DNA of 40,207 nt from Halothiobacillus sp. (GCA_020061705.1 JAGUXT010000011.1:1-40207), one strand, 5' to 3'; counted from the first letter of the stretch, positions 17,235 to 25,334 are shown. Notes: generated by a model from the sequence alone, not told the origin. A program made the numbers and translations.

Positions 17235-17395
17235 GATGGGGGGGGGGAGCGCCCACGGCGCGGCTTTGTCTTTGGTTTTTCCGTCCCCTTTTGATGCTGC
17301 CGTGAACTGACCTGCGTAAGCCGGGTAAAAGCGCCATGAATGGCGCGGCACGGATTTGGATTTCTGTTTTGGATTTCCTTCCCCCGCGTGGGGTC

Positions 17396-17509
17396 GCCGT
17401 GAACGGAGTGCCGAAGGTGAGGTAAACAGGCCATGGATGGCCTGTTTAGTCCCGTCGCAACATGGATGTTGCGTTGGGACGGCTTTGCCGTAGGCGCTGC
17501 GTTCACGGC
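17396..17509 (-). repeat. Branched hairpin module D (114 bp)
   Basis: Outer stem GCCGTGAACG (17396-17405) pairs with CGTTCACGGC (17500-17509). Inside are AAACAGGCCAT/ATGGCCTGTTT (17424-17447) and GTCCC-CGCAACAT/ATGTTGCG-GGGAC (17449-17480), both centred on CATGGATG. It has the same layout as the module at 17789-17901 but opposite orientation and different stem sequences. Confidence 0.75.
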
Positions 17510-17788
17510 TTGCCCGCAGGGCGACCCCTCAGGGGTGCATTTCTTTGGTGACTTTCTTTGTGCAAGCAAAGAAAGTTACTCGCCCGTTGCCACGTTCATT
17601 TGCAGCGGAGTGGCTACGTCAAGACGGGCGAAAAGGCCCACCGCCCGTTCAAGGCCGGTGGCATTATTTCGTCCGTTTCAAGGTTGCACGCTGCACCGGC
17701 CATGTTTGTCACGGACGAGTTCCTTTCTTTGCTTGTCCAAAGAAAGGAACCAAAGAAAGACACCCCGTTGATGCCGCCCTTCGGGCAA

Positions 17789-17901
17789 GCCGTGGACTGG
17801 CCTGCTCCAGCCGGGTCGTCTCAACACGACATCCTGTCGCGGAGAGACTAAATGCGCCATCCATGGCGCTATTACCCAGCCTCCACAGGCCAGTCCACGG
17901 C
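17789..17901 (+). repeat. Branched hairpin module A (113 bp)
   Basis: Outer stem GCCGTGGACTGGCCTG (17789-17804) pairs perfectly with CAGGCCAGTCCACGGC (17886-17901). Inside are GTCTC/GAGAC (17818-17848) enclosing CGACA-TCC-TGTCG, and GCGCCAT-CC-ATGGCGC (17854-17869). The stretch 17801-17915 is repeated at 21596-21710 with 5 differences in 115 bp. Confidence 0.8.
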
Positions 17902-18024
17902 GGCATCAAAAGGGGACGGAAAAACCAAAGCCGCGCAGTCGGCAGGGCGTGTCAAACAAACCTTCACTTTGTAACAGTCCCCGTCCATCATTAACGCCAT
18001 TCATTGACCAAGGAGCTGCACACC

Positions 18025-19251
18025 ATGCCCGTAAATCTCACCGCCCCCGCATCCGGTAGCCTCAAACCCATCAAAGGCATTCAGCTTGGCATTGCCGAAG
18101 CAGGGGTACGCAAGGCCAATCGCAAAGACCTTTTAGTGATGACCTTGCCTGAGGGGGCGCAGGTGGCAGGCGTATTCACGCAAAACCGTTTTTGCGCCGC
18201 GCCGGTCATCTTGTGTCGTGAGTTTCTTGCAGCGGGTGAGCCGATTCGTGCGCTGGTCGTGAATACCGGTAATGCCAATGCAGGCACGGGCGTGGATGGT
18301 TTGGCGCGGGCGCGTCAGGTCTGCGCGGCGTTGGGTGAGCACTTGCATTGCGCGTCTGAGCAGGTGTTGCCATTTTCCACCGGGGTGATCATGGAGTCCT
18401 TGCCGGTTGAGCGCATTGTGGATAGCTTGCCCGCGGCTTTGGTCGACTTGAGCGAAGCGCATTGGGAAAAGGCCGCTGAAGCGATTATGACTACGGATAT
18501 CGTGGCGAAAGGCTTGTCGCGGCAGTGTGAAATTGATGGCAAGACAGTCACGGTGACGGGGATTGCCAAGGGCTCGGGCATGATTCATCCGAACATGGCC
18601 ACCATGCTGGGGTACGTGGCGACCGATGCGGCTGTGCCCGCAGGACTGTTACAGGGCATGCTCAAAGAGATCAGTAATGTCTCATTTAACCGGGTCACGG
18701 TGGACGGCGATACCTCGACCAATGACAGCTTCATTTTGATCGCCGCCGGAACATCCGGGGTAGTGGTGGAATCGGCGCAGGCTGCAGGCTATGCCGCCTT
18801 GTACGCTGCGGTGCGCGAGGTGGCGGTGTTCTTGGCGCAAGCCTTGGCGCGAGATGGCGAGGGTGCAACCAAATTTGTCACGATTGAAGTTTCCGGTGGG
18901 CGGGATGCCGAGGAGTGCCTGAAAGTCGGCAAGGCGATTGCGCATTCGCCGCTAATTAAAACCGCGCTGTTTGCCTCCGATCCTAACCTTGGGCGTTTAT
19001 TGGCGGCGATTGGTTATGCGGGGATTGCTGATCTGGATGTAAATACCGTGCGCCTGTGGCTTGGTTCGGTACTGGTTGCCGAGAATGGCGGGCGCAATCC
19101 GGCCTATGTCGAGGCCGAGGCGGCGGCGATTATGAAAGAAGCCGAAATCATCATTCGCGTTGATTTGGGTCGTGGAAACGCCAGCGAAACCGTGTGGACA
19201 TGCGACTTTTCTTACGATTACGTCAAAATCAACGCCGAATACCGGAGTTAA
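18025..19251 (+). CDS. argJ: Bifunctional glutamate N-acetyltransferase / amino-acid N-acetyltransferase
   Basis: Arginine-synthesis enzyme that moves the acetyl group from N-acetylornithine to glutamate, and in bifunctional forms also uses acetyl-CoA. The 408-residue precursor has the autocleavage site in [13 protein letters not shown], cleaved before Thr193, which becomes the nucleophile of the beta chain. [12 protein letters not shown] near 78 and [11 protein letters not shown] near 226 are also typical. ATG 18025 has GGAG 9 bp upstream. The TTG at 18004 is a worse start. Whether it is mono- or bifunctional cannot be read from sequence. Confidence 0.95.
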   Translation: MPVNLTAPASGSLKPIKGIQLGIAEAGVRKANRKDLLVMTLPEGAQVAGVFTQNRFCAAPVILCREFLAAGEPIRALVVNTGNANAGTGVDGLARARQVCAALGEHLHCASEQVLPFSTGVIMESLPVERIVDSLPAALVDLSEAHWEKAAEAIMTTDIVAKGLSRQCEIDGKTVTVTGIAKGSGMIHPNMATMLGYVATDAAVPAGLLQGMLKEISNVSFNRVTVDGDTSTNDSFILIAAGTSGVVVESAQAAGYAALYAAVREVAVFLAQALARDGEGATKFVTIEVSGGRDAEECLKVGKAIAHSPLIKTALFASDPNLGRLLAAIGYAGIADLDVNTVRLWLGSVLVAENGGRNPAYVEAEAAAIMKEAEIIIRVDLGRGNASETVWTCDFSYDYVKINAEYRS

Positions 19252-19273
19252 TCCTCTGCTGAGGGCACACGAA

Positions 19274-20212
19274 ATGAAAAACTCGCCTTTGCATGTGGTC
19301 TGTGCGGTCATCGAGTCTGTTGACGGGCAGATTTTGCTTGCGCAGCGTTTGTCTTCGCAACATCTTGGTGGTTTGTGGGAATTTCCTGGCGGCAAACTGG
19401 AAGCGGGCGAAAACCAGCGTGAGGCGCTGGTGCGGGAATTGGATGAGGAGTTGGGTATACACCCGACCCAGGCCGAACACTGGATGGACGTGCGTCATCA
19501 TTATGCCGATGTGCGTTTGGGGCGCGAGGTTGTGCTGCATGTGTGGCGTGTCAGTGCGTGGCAAGGTGCGCCGGTCGGGCGTTTGGGGCAGCCTTTGCAG
19601 TGGGTGAGCAAATCCAATCTACATGCGTTTGCGGTGCCTGAAGCCAATCGGGCGATTGTGAACGCACTGGTGTTGCCTGAGCGTTGCCTGATTACTGGTG
19701 ATGCAGACTCTACCGACGATTTTTTCATGCGCCTTGAACGGGCTTTGGCCGCTGGCTTGCATTTAGTGATATTGCGCGGCGATTTGGCGTTGAGTTTGGT
19801 CGAAGCCGCAACGGCACGCATCCATGCGGCGGGCGGGCATGTACTGCTCAATACTACGCCGGAGTATTTTCAGGTGGTGGGTGCGGCGGCGGATGGTTTG
19901 CATCTCAATCGCCATGCCTTGATGGCGCTGCAGGCACGCCCCGCCGGGGTGCAATGGATGTCGGCATCCTGTCATGATGCGCTGGAACTGGCGCAGGCGC
20001 AGCGTTTGCATCTGGATTTTGCTGTGCTCTCCCCTGTGCTGCCTACACAATCGCATCCGGGTGCGCCGACCTTGGGTTGGGCTCGCTTTGCCGAATTGGT
20101 TAGCGATCATGCCTTGCCGATTTACGCCTTGGGTGGGGTGGGCGATGCGGAGATAGGCACGGCGCTGGAACATGGTGCTCAGGGTGTGGCGGCGATTCGC
20201 GCCTGGTGGTGA
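19274..20212 (+). CDS. mutT: Nudix hydrolase (MutT-type) fused to a ThiE-like domain
   Basis: 312-residue fusion. The N-terminal half (residues 1-130) has a complete Nudix box, GGKLEAGE...REL.EELGI, near 36-59, as in MutT, which removes 8-oxo-dGTP from the nucleotide pool. The C-terminal half (about 140-312) resembles thiamine-phosphate synthase, with GADGLHLNRHAL-like and SPVLPTQSHPG motifs and a final ALGGVG phosphate-binding turn. Its first substrate motif reads LRGD where active ThiE usually has a lysine, so it is probably not an active ThiE. This fusion is known in gammaproteobacteria. ATG 19274 follows GAGGG with 9 bp spacing, 22 bp after argJ. Confidence 0.88.
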   Translation: MKNSPLHVVCAVIESVDGQILLAQRLSSQHLGGLWEFPGGKLEAGENQREALVRELDEELGIHPTQAEHWMDVRHHYADVRLGREVVLHVWRVSAWQGAPVGRLGQPLQWVSKSNLHAFAVPEANRAIVNALVLPERCLITGDADSTDDFFMRLERALAAGLHLVILRGDLALSLVEAATARIHAAGGHVLLNTTPEYFQVVGAAADGLHLNRHALMALQARPAGVQWMSASCHDALELAQAQRLHLDFAVLSPVLPTQSHPGAPTLGWARFAELVSDHALPIYALGGVGDAEIGTALEHGAQGVAAIRAWW

Positions 20213-20375
20213 AGGACGCTGCTATAAATCCGCTGACACCGCGTCTGCCGCACTTAAATTCAGCTCAAAATGTTTACACACCCTGTGCATGTTGCGCCTA
20301 TTCACTGTTCTTTTTTGCAATCATCGACTTGATTGAACTTATAACAATGTCCTGATGTTTTATTCGCGGTGGCGC

Positions 20376-20383
20376 GCTATGCT
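20376..20383 (+). promoter_or_regulatory. Possible RpoS-type -10 element
   Basis: GCTATGCT fits the stationary-phase -10 consensus KCTAYRCT at all eight positions and lies 47 bp before the start of the coiled-coil gene. No clear -35 is seen, which is tolerated by this sigma factor. The rest of the 217-bp gap after the Nudix gene shows nothing I can name. Confidence 0.3.
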
Positions 20384-20429
20384 GATTGTGCTTTGATAGC
20401 TTCCGATAACTTCTGATGAGGTGATGGCA

Positions 20430-20957
20430 ATGATGAAAGAACAAATGGACAACACACTGGAAACCTTGGCTCAACAGCGTGACGAGTTGAAGCTCAAACT
20501 GCATCTCTTGGGCATGGAGGCGCGAGATGAGTGGGAAGCCAATGAAAAAATTTGGCAACAGGTGCAGAGCGCAGCCGAGGACATTCGCAATAGCGCGGGC
20601 GAGGCTCTGGACGACACTTGGGTGCGTTTCAATACCGTGACTTTGGAGTTGAGTGAAAAATACGCCAAGCTTCAACCCTTACAGGATGAGATCAAGGCCA
20701 GTGTAGGCCAGAAACTGGATGCCAGCATCGACGAGCTGCGCATGGTGCGTGATGAGCTGGCTTTGAAGGCGCATTTACTCGGAATGGAAGCACGCCAGCA
20801 GTGGGAAGAGACCGAGCCTTTGTGGGCGCGCTTGTCAGCTAAGATGGATGAGATCAAGCATGAAAGCGGAGAGGCTTTGGATAAGCTGGTCAGCGCAGCG
20901 GGTGAGTTGAAGCAGGATTTGGCCGAGCGCTATCAGCGTCTTAAAAAGGACGATTGA
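20430..20957 (+). CDS. Duplicated coiled-coil protein of unknown function
   Basis: A 175-residue, highly charged, helical protein without signal peptide or membrane segment. It consists of two similar halves: RDELKLKLHLLGMEARDEWE near residue 17 and RDELALKAHLLGMEARQQWE near 107, each followed by a helix with a GEALD motif (SAGEALDD, ESGEALDK). It resembles in style the sll1863-type stress-associated coiled-coil proteins, but I do not claim that family. Starts at GTG 20421, ATG 20424, 20430 and 20433 are possible; 20430 has GAGG (20418-20421) 8 bp upstream. Its stop overlaps the next start (TGATG). A possible RpoS promoter precedes it. Confidence 0.75.
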   Translation: MMKEQMDNTLETLAQQRDELKLKLHLLGMEARDEWEANEKIWQQVQSAAEDIRNSAGEALDDTWVRFNTVTLELSEKYAKLQPLQDEIKASVGQKLDASIDELRMVRDELALKAHLLGMEARQQWEETEPLWARLSAKMDEIKHESGEALDKLVSAAGELKQDLAERYQRLKKDD

Positions 20958-21508
20958 TGCGCTTGGCGAAAGTGCGCAATCTGAAGGTGTGGTGGCTGGC
21001 GAGCGCGTTGGTTGCCCTGATTTTGGGTGGTGTCTTGCTGCTGGATTTTTCCAGTTTGCGAGCGCCGCCCGCTGTATTTTCGGGGGCGGTGGTAAGTTTG
21101 CCGCTTCTTCCGCATTGTCATCCAGTGTTAAATCCTCAAATGCAGGAGGGGTGTACGGCACAAGCTGGCTTGCGCGCAATGACGTTGAAAATGTCGGGCG
21201 ATGTGCGCCCCCTGCGCCCCTTTGAGTTGCGCCTGATTCTGCCCGAGGCGGTGCGTGCTCATGCGACGGAAGCCAGTGTGGATTTCGTGATGGTGGGCAT
21301 GGATATGGGGATTAATCGCTACAGCTTGCTCAAGCAGCAAAATGGTGATTTTGTCGGCAAGGTGATTTTGCCGGTGTGCAGTATTGGGCGTAGCGATTGG
21401 CTTGCAAAATTGAGCGTGGTGGTGAATCTGCCGGACGGTGTGACGCAGGAAATGTGGACGGCAGAGATGCCGTTTACGGCGGAGGCATCCGTCGTTGTGC
21501 ATGATTGA
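20957..21508 (+). CDS. Membrane-anchored periplasmic protein of unknown function
   Basis: A 183-residue protein with one N-terminal transmembrane segment (residues about 13-32, after a basic N-terminus) and a presumably periplasmic beta-rich domain. The segment VMVGMDMGINRYSLLK near 114 followed by FVGKVILPVCSIGRSDW near 134 looks like the methionine-containing strand pattern of YtkA/FixH-like domains, some of which are linked to copper or oxidase assembly; this is a weak resemblance. Two cysteines, in LPHCHP and EGCTAQ, could form a disulfide. The ATG overlaps the stop of the coiled-coil gene, so the two are translationally coupled and probably work together. Confidence 0.7.
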   Translation: MRLAKVRNLKVWWLASALVALILGGVLLLDFSSLRAPPAVFSGAVVSLPLLPHCHPVLNPQMQEGCTAQAGLRAMTLKMSGDVRPLRPFELRLILPEAVRAHATEASVDFVMVGMDMGINRYSLLKQQNGDFVGKVILPVCSIGRSDWLAKLSVVVNLPDGVTQEMWTAEMPFTAEASVVVHD

Positions 21509-21540
21509 GTGGGTGTTCGCCAAGTGAAGGTTTGACGGAT

Positions 21541-21752
21541 GGCTTTCGCCGAAGGCGAGGTTTTTTATCCCCCGTGTGGGGTCGCCGTGAACTGACCTGC
21601 TCCAGCCGGGTCGTCTCAACGCGACATCCTGTCGCGGAGAGGTTAAATGCGCCATCCATGGCGCTTTTACCCGGCCTCCACAGGCCAGTCCACGGCGGCA
21701 TCAAAAGGGGGGAGGGAAAAACCCAAATCCAAATCCGCGCCTTCGGCGAAGG
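21541..21752. repeat. Palindromic intergenic repeat, copy B
   Basis: The ends are short palindromes complementary to one another (GGCTTTCGCCGAAGGCGAGG at 21541-21560 and GCGCCTTCGGCGAAGG near 21738-21753). Inside, CCCC/GGGG (21569-21581) is followed by a 115-bp block (21596-21710) matching 17801-17915 at 110 of 115 positions. That block contains CGCGACA-TCC-TGTCGCG (21620-21636) and GCGCCAT-CC-ATGGCGC (21649-21664). It lies between convergent genes and fills most of the 276-bp gap. Confidence 0.8.
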
Positions 21753-21784
21753 TGTCAAAAAACATTCGTTTAACGCATAGCTTG

Positions 21785-22366
21785 TCAAACTGGGGAACGC
21801 AAAAGCACATACATCGCCCCTTGCCCGCCATCTGCAGGTCGCGCCGGACAAAAGGCAAGTACGCGGGTGCTTTGCGGCAGCCAAATCAACAACAGGCGCT
21901 TGAGCTTGCCTTGCCCGTGCGGTGAGTTGTAGCCCTGACCATGAATAATTCGCACACACAAGGGCTCACCGGGGTAACGCCCGGAAGAGGGTTGCTGCAA
22001 TAACCATGCGACGCGTTGGCGGGCTTCTTCAACATGGTAACCGTGCAAGTCCAGGGTGGCGGCAATCCGGTGCTTGCCTTGGCGCAGTCGGCGCAGGGTT
22101 TGTGGCGCTAGCGAAGAGTGTTGAAAACCAACATGGACAGCGGCGTAGCCGGTTGTCTCAAGCACAGGTGTGAGTGGCGCGTAAGGATCGTGATCGCTGA
22201 AATACGCTTGCGGGGTTATGGGTTGATCGTCGCGTGAACGTGGGCGCAGTTTGGGTGTTGGGCGGCGTGGGTGGGGGTGAAGATGCGCTTTGGCCTGGAT
22301 GCGCCTGACCTCGCCACGTGTTGCGCCGATGCTTTCATGAAATAACTTAATGTCTTCGTCGTTCAT
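21785..22366 (-). CDS. Smr-domain protein (SmrA/YdaL type)
   Basis: A 193-residue protein with a C-terminal Smr domain: TLDLHGYHVEEAR near residue 124 and a VRIIHGQGYNS segment near 156, followed by VLAFCPARPADGGQGAMYVLL. Smr domains of this type are DNA or RNA nicking endonucleases. E. coli YdaL, of similar length, has the same layout with an N-terminal linker. ATG 22366 gives MNDEDIKLFHESIG, the usual N-terminus for the family; the ATG at 22420 has no ribosome-binding site. It is divergent from surE. Confidence 0.85.
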   Translation of the reverse strand: MNDEDIKLFHESIGATRGEVRRIQAKAHLHPHPRRPTPKLRPRSRDDQPITPQAYFSDHDPYAPLTPVLETTGYAAVHVGFQHSSLAPQTLRRLRQGKHRIAATLDLHGYHVEEARQRVAWLLQQPSSGRYPGEPLCVRIIHGQGYNSPHGQGKLKRLLLIWLPQSTRVLAFCPARPADGGQGAMYVLLRSPV

Positions 22367-22487
22367 TGTGGTTTTTTTTAACTCATCGCACGAATTAGGC
22401 ACTGATTCAGGTTGCTGCATTTGGGGGGCTTAAGGCAAGATGCGAGTGGCTCATTTTTCCCCTTATCAATAAAGTGCACTCAATACC

Positions 22488-23243
22488 ATGAATATCCTGA
22501 TTTCCAATGATGACGGTGTTTACGCGCCGGGCATTCGTGCCTTGGCCGAGGCGATGAAATCGCTTGGGCGGGTGATGATTGTGGCACCGGATCGTGATCG
22601 CAGCGGTGCGAGTAACTCGTTGACGTTGGCATCTCCCTTGCGCCCACGTTTGATTGAGCCGGATGTGTGGTCGGTGGATGGTACGCCGACGGATTGTGTG
22701 CATTTGGCGTTGACGGGCTTACTGGACTTTAAACCGGATATTGTAATTTCCGGTATCAATCATGGGGCGAATATGGGCGATGATGTGCTCTATTCGGGCA
22801 CTGTGGCCGCTGCGACTGAGGGACGTTCCTTGGGCCTGCCGGCCATCGCCTTGTCGATGGATGCGCATGATCCACAGCATTTGCCCACCGCTGGTATGGC
22901 CGCCACCTTGTTGGTGCAGAGTATTGCTTCACATTCCCTGCCACCGGATACCCTGTTGAACGTGAATATTCCCGATCGCCCTTGGACAGAAGTTAAAGGT
23001 TTGCGCGCCACGCGCTTGGGTAAACGCCACCCCTCTGCGCCCATGGTGCCTGCGCTTGACCCGCGCGGTAAGGCGATTTATTGGGTTGGCCCTGCGGGGG
23101 CGGCGGCGGATGAGGGTGAGGGGACGGATTTTGCCGCTGTGCGTGATGGCTGGGTATCAGTAACGCCGATTCATTTTGATATGACCCGTTACGAAGCGTT
23201 GGCTGGCCTTGCAGGATGGTTGCCTGATGTCGCAGCGCGCTGA
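22488..23243 (+). CDS. surE: 5'/3'-nucleotidase SurE
   Basis: Metal-dependent nucleoside monophosphatase of the stationary-phase survival group. The 251-residue protein begins MNILISNDDGVYAPG, with the catalytic metal ligands in NDDG. APDRDRSGASNSLT near 34 and SGINHGANMGDDVLYSGTV near 87 follow. First gene of surE-pcm-yqaA-nlpD-rpoS. Its end overlaps pcm by 17 bp. Confidence 0.96.
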   Translation: MNILISNDDGVYAPGIRALAEAMKSLGRVMIVAPDRDRSGASNSLTLASPLRPRLIEPDVWSVDGTPTDCVHLALTGLLDFKPDIVISGINHGANMGDDVLYSGTVAAATEGRSLGLPAIALSMDAHDPQHLPTAGMAATLLVQSIASHSLPPDTLLNVNIPDRPWTEVKGLRATRLGKRHPSAPMVPALDPRGKAIYWVGPAGAAADEGEGTDFAAVRDGWVSVTPIHFDMTRYEALAGLAGWLPDVAAR

Positions 23244-23916
23244 ACCCGCGACGGAATTGTCATTGCGAGGCAGCGGGCTGACCTCGCCGCGTAGTCGTGA
23301 GCGTTTGATTGAGCGCTTACAGCTGATGGGTATCGCCAACAAGCGTGTGCTGGAAGCGGTGCGCCAGGTGCCGCGCCACCTGTTTGTCGACGAGGCGTTT
23401 GCCGGGCGCGCGTATGAAGATACCGCGTTGCCGATAGGTTTGGGGCAAACGATCTCGCAGCCGTATATGGTGGCTCGTATGAGTGAAGCGATTTTGCAGG
23501 CTGGGACGCCACAGCGGGTGTTGGAGATTGGCACCGGCTCGGGCTACCAAACGTCAGTTTTGGCGCATTTGTGTGGTCGGGTGTATAGCCTGGAGCGCAT
23601 TGGTAGTCTGCTCGAACAGGCGCGGGAGCGGTTCAAGCGTCTCGATATTCACAATGTTTCACTGCGTCATGCAGACGGTGCACAGGGGTGGTCGGCGCAT
23701 GCACCTTACGATGCCATTGTGGTCACTGCCGCGCCGGATAATATCCCACCGCGTTTGTTGGAGCAGCTTGCCGAAGGCGGACGCATGGTAATTCCGGTGG
23801 GTGCTCAGGGCAGTGCACAGCATCTATTGATGATTCGGCGTGAACAGGGTGTATTGACGGAACAGGTCTTGGAAGATGTGGCCTTTGTGCCTTTAATTCG
23901 TGGGGCCTTGGCATGA
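23227..23916 (+). CDS. pcm: Protein-L-isoaspartate O-methyltransferase
   Basis: Repairs isoaspartyl residues in aged proteins using S-adenosylmethionine. The 229-residue product has the family motifs VPRHLFVDEAFAGRAYEDTALPIG...QTISQPY, then the SAM-binding VLEIGTGSGYQTSVLAHL near 100, and VTAAPDNIPPRLLEQLAEGG near 165. ATG 23227 lies inside the end of surE with AGGA 10 bp upstream. The stop overlaps the next gene in ATGA. Confidence 0.95.
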   Translation: MSQRAEPATELSLRGSGLTSPRSRERLIERLQLMGIANKRVLEAVRQVPRHLFVDEAFAGRAYEDTALPIGLGQTISQPYMVARMSEAILQAGTPQRVLEIGTGSGYQTSVLAHLCGRVYSLERIGSLLEQARERFKRLDIHNVSLRHADGAQGWSAHAPYDAIVVTAAPDNIPPRLLEQLAEGGRMVIPVGAQGSAQHLLMIRREQGVLTEQVLEDVAFVPLIRGALA

Positions 23917-24491
23917 AGCTGTTTGGTGGGTTGTACGACAAGGTGATTGGCTGGAGTAAGCATCCGCGTGCGCCGTGGTTTTTAGGCGGCATGAGTTTTG
24001 CGGAATCTTCGTTTTTTCCCATTCCGCCCGATGTATTACTTGTCCCGATGTGTATTGCACGTCCGGAAAAATGGTGGCGTTTGGCATTGCTGACCACTGT
24101 GATGTCTGTCATAGGTGGGTTGTTTGGGTATTTCTTAGGTGCGGTTTTCTTTGACTTATTGACACCGTGGATTGCCAAAATGGGCTATACCCCTGCGATG
24201 GAAAAGGCACGTGCATGGTTTACTGAATGGGGCTTTTGGGCTGTTTTTATTGCGGGCTTCTCACCGATTCCGTATAAAGCATTCACTATTACAGCGGGTG
24301 CCATGGGAATGCCTGTTATTCCCTTTGTGCTGGCTTCCGCATTTGGGCGTGGTGGGCGTTTTTTTCTTGTGGCTTGGCTAATGGGACGTTTTGGTGTGTC
24401 GTTTGAGTCGCGCTTGCGCCCATTTATGGAATGGTTGGGCTGGGGGGTGGTTGCGGTGGTGGTTGTAGCCTATTTGGTAATGAGTCATTAA
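23913..24491 (+). CDS. yqaA: DedA/YqaA-type membrane protein (VTT domain)
   Basis: 192-residue inner-membrane protein with about four to five hydrophobic segments. The SNARE-associated/VTT fold is suggested by FAESSFFPIPPDVLLVPM near 28, GGLFGYFLG near 68 and FSPIPYKAFTITAGAMGMP near 115. Members are proposed phospholipid flippases or transporters; the exact substrate is unknown. The position between pcm and nlpD is the usual one in many gammaproteobacteria. It starts in the ATGA overlap with pcm and ends immediately before nlpD. Confidence 0.9.
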   Translation: MKLFGGLYDKVIGWSKHPRAPWFLGGMSFAESSFFPIPPDVLLVPMCIARPEKWWRLALLTTVMSVIGGLFGYFLGAVFFDLLTPWIAKMGYTPAMEKARAWFTEWGFWAVFIAGFSPIPYKAFTITAGAMGMPVIPFVLASAFGRGGRFFLVAWLMGRFGVSFESRLRPFMEWLGWGVVAVVVVAYLVMSH

Positions 24492-25181
24492 ATGAAAACC
24501 AAGCTCGCACCTTTCATTATCGCTTCATTTTTGCTTTTGGCCGGGTGTAGCTCCACACCCACGCGCGATCCTCCAGCGAATGGAGTGCATGTGGTGCAAA
24601 AGGGCGAGTTTATTAGCCAGATCGCACAAGATTATGGCCTGGAATGGGAGGATCTTGCCAAAATTAATGGACTTAAACCACCCTACGCGCTGCGTATAGG
24701 GCAGCGTTTACGTTTAACTCCGGGTACGGTCAATGCATCCAGTGCCTCTAATCGAGGCGATGATCGCGCGAGTGACGCTGATCCTGGTGAGCCGATTGGC
24801 ACGATCCCGTGGATATGGCCGACCGAAGGTCGTGTGGTCAGTACCTTTAAGGCCAAGGATGCGACGCGTAAGGGTATTGATATTGCCGGTGTTGCAGGAC
24901 AAAAGGTACTCGCCGCAGCGGATGGTGAAGTGGTGTACAGCGGTGCAGGTTTAGCGGGTTATGGAAAGCTTATTATCATCAAACATGATGCACGTTTTTT
25001 AAGTGCCTATGCGTATAACGAAAAATTACTGGTTAGTGAGGGCCAGAAGGTTAAATCCGGCCAAGTCATTGCACACATGGGGTTGGAAAGTGTGGATAAA
25101 CCGCGGCTACATTTTGAGATTCGTCTTGATGGCCAGCCAATTGATCCTTTACGCCAGTTGCCCCGTCAAAGGAAACTATAA
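24492..25181 (+). CDS. nlpD: NlpD-type lipoprotein (LysM + degenerate LytM/M23)
   Basis: Outer-membrane lipoprotein that activates cell-wall amidases at the division septum. The 229 residues have a lipoprotein signal (LLAGCSS, Cys19), a LysM domain (about 31-76, HVVQKGEFISQIAQDYG) and a C-terminal M23 domain (about 125-225, GIDIAGVAGQKV...GYGKLIIIKHD). The usual zinc ligands are lost: Lys replaces His before GIDI, and AYAYNEK replaces the Y-A-H motif; only LHFEIR keeps its histidine. It should therefore be an activator and not an enzyme, as for E. coli NlpD. The ATG directly follows the yqaA stop. Confidence 0.93.
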   Translation: MKTKLAPFIIASFLLLAGCSSTPTRDPPANGVHVVQKGEFISQIAQDYGLEWEDLAKINGLKPPYALRIGQRLRLTPGTVNASSASNRGDDRASDADPGEPIGTIPWIWPTEGRVVSTFKAKDATRKGIDIAGVAGQKVLAAADGEVVYSGAGLAGYGKLIIIKHDARFLSAYAYNEKLLVSEGQKVKSGQVIAHMGLESVDKPRLHFEIRLDGQPIDPLRQLPRQRKL

Positions 25182-25334
25182 TCAGAACTTAATAAAACAC
25201 TGATTTAATCCAAAGATGTGATACTGCGCATATTCTTGATAGGGGCATTCCGACAAATGCGTTGAGTTTATGTATCGACTGTTACACAGTTGGCGCATGG
25301 CACGGTGCGACGAACATGTTGACGCGGGGACGGT

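Larger units (their letters stand above)
17258..17936. repeat. 679-bp composite palindromic element bounded by ~51-bp inverted repeats
   Basis: The gap between secA and argJ has no credible gene. Its ends are inverted repeats: 17258-17314 (starting GCGCGGCTTT) matches the complement of 17886-17936 at 48 of 51 positions, plus a 6-bp GTCTTT insertion in the left arm. Inside are many hairpins: GCGCCAT/ATGGCGC at 17331-17346, the module at 17396-17509, ACTTTCTTTG/CAAAGAAAGT at 17551-17576, CGCCCGT/ACGGGCG at 17581-17630 with an inner GCCAC/GTGGC, GTTCCTTTCTTTG and its complement at 17719-17750, and the module at 17789-17901. Short open frames here change length with the repeats and are regarded as spurious. 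Confidence 0.8.

Noticed and set aside
16221-17351. 376-residue minus-strand open frame
   Set aside because: Antisense to the well-supported secA 3' half, and no recognisable domain.
17433-17994. Several 90-150 residue open frames in the secA-argJ gap
   Set aside because: They consist of translated palindromic repeats in several frames at once and have low-complexity basic sequence.
17235-18024. Possible CRISPR array
   Set aside because: Repeats are inverted hairpin modules of unequal spacing, not direct repeats with uniform spacers, and no cas gene is present.
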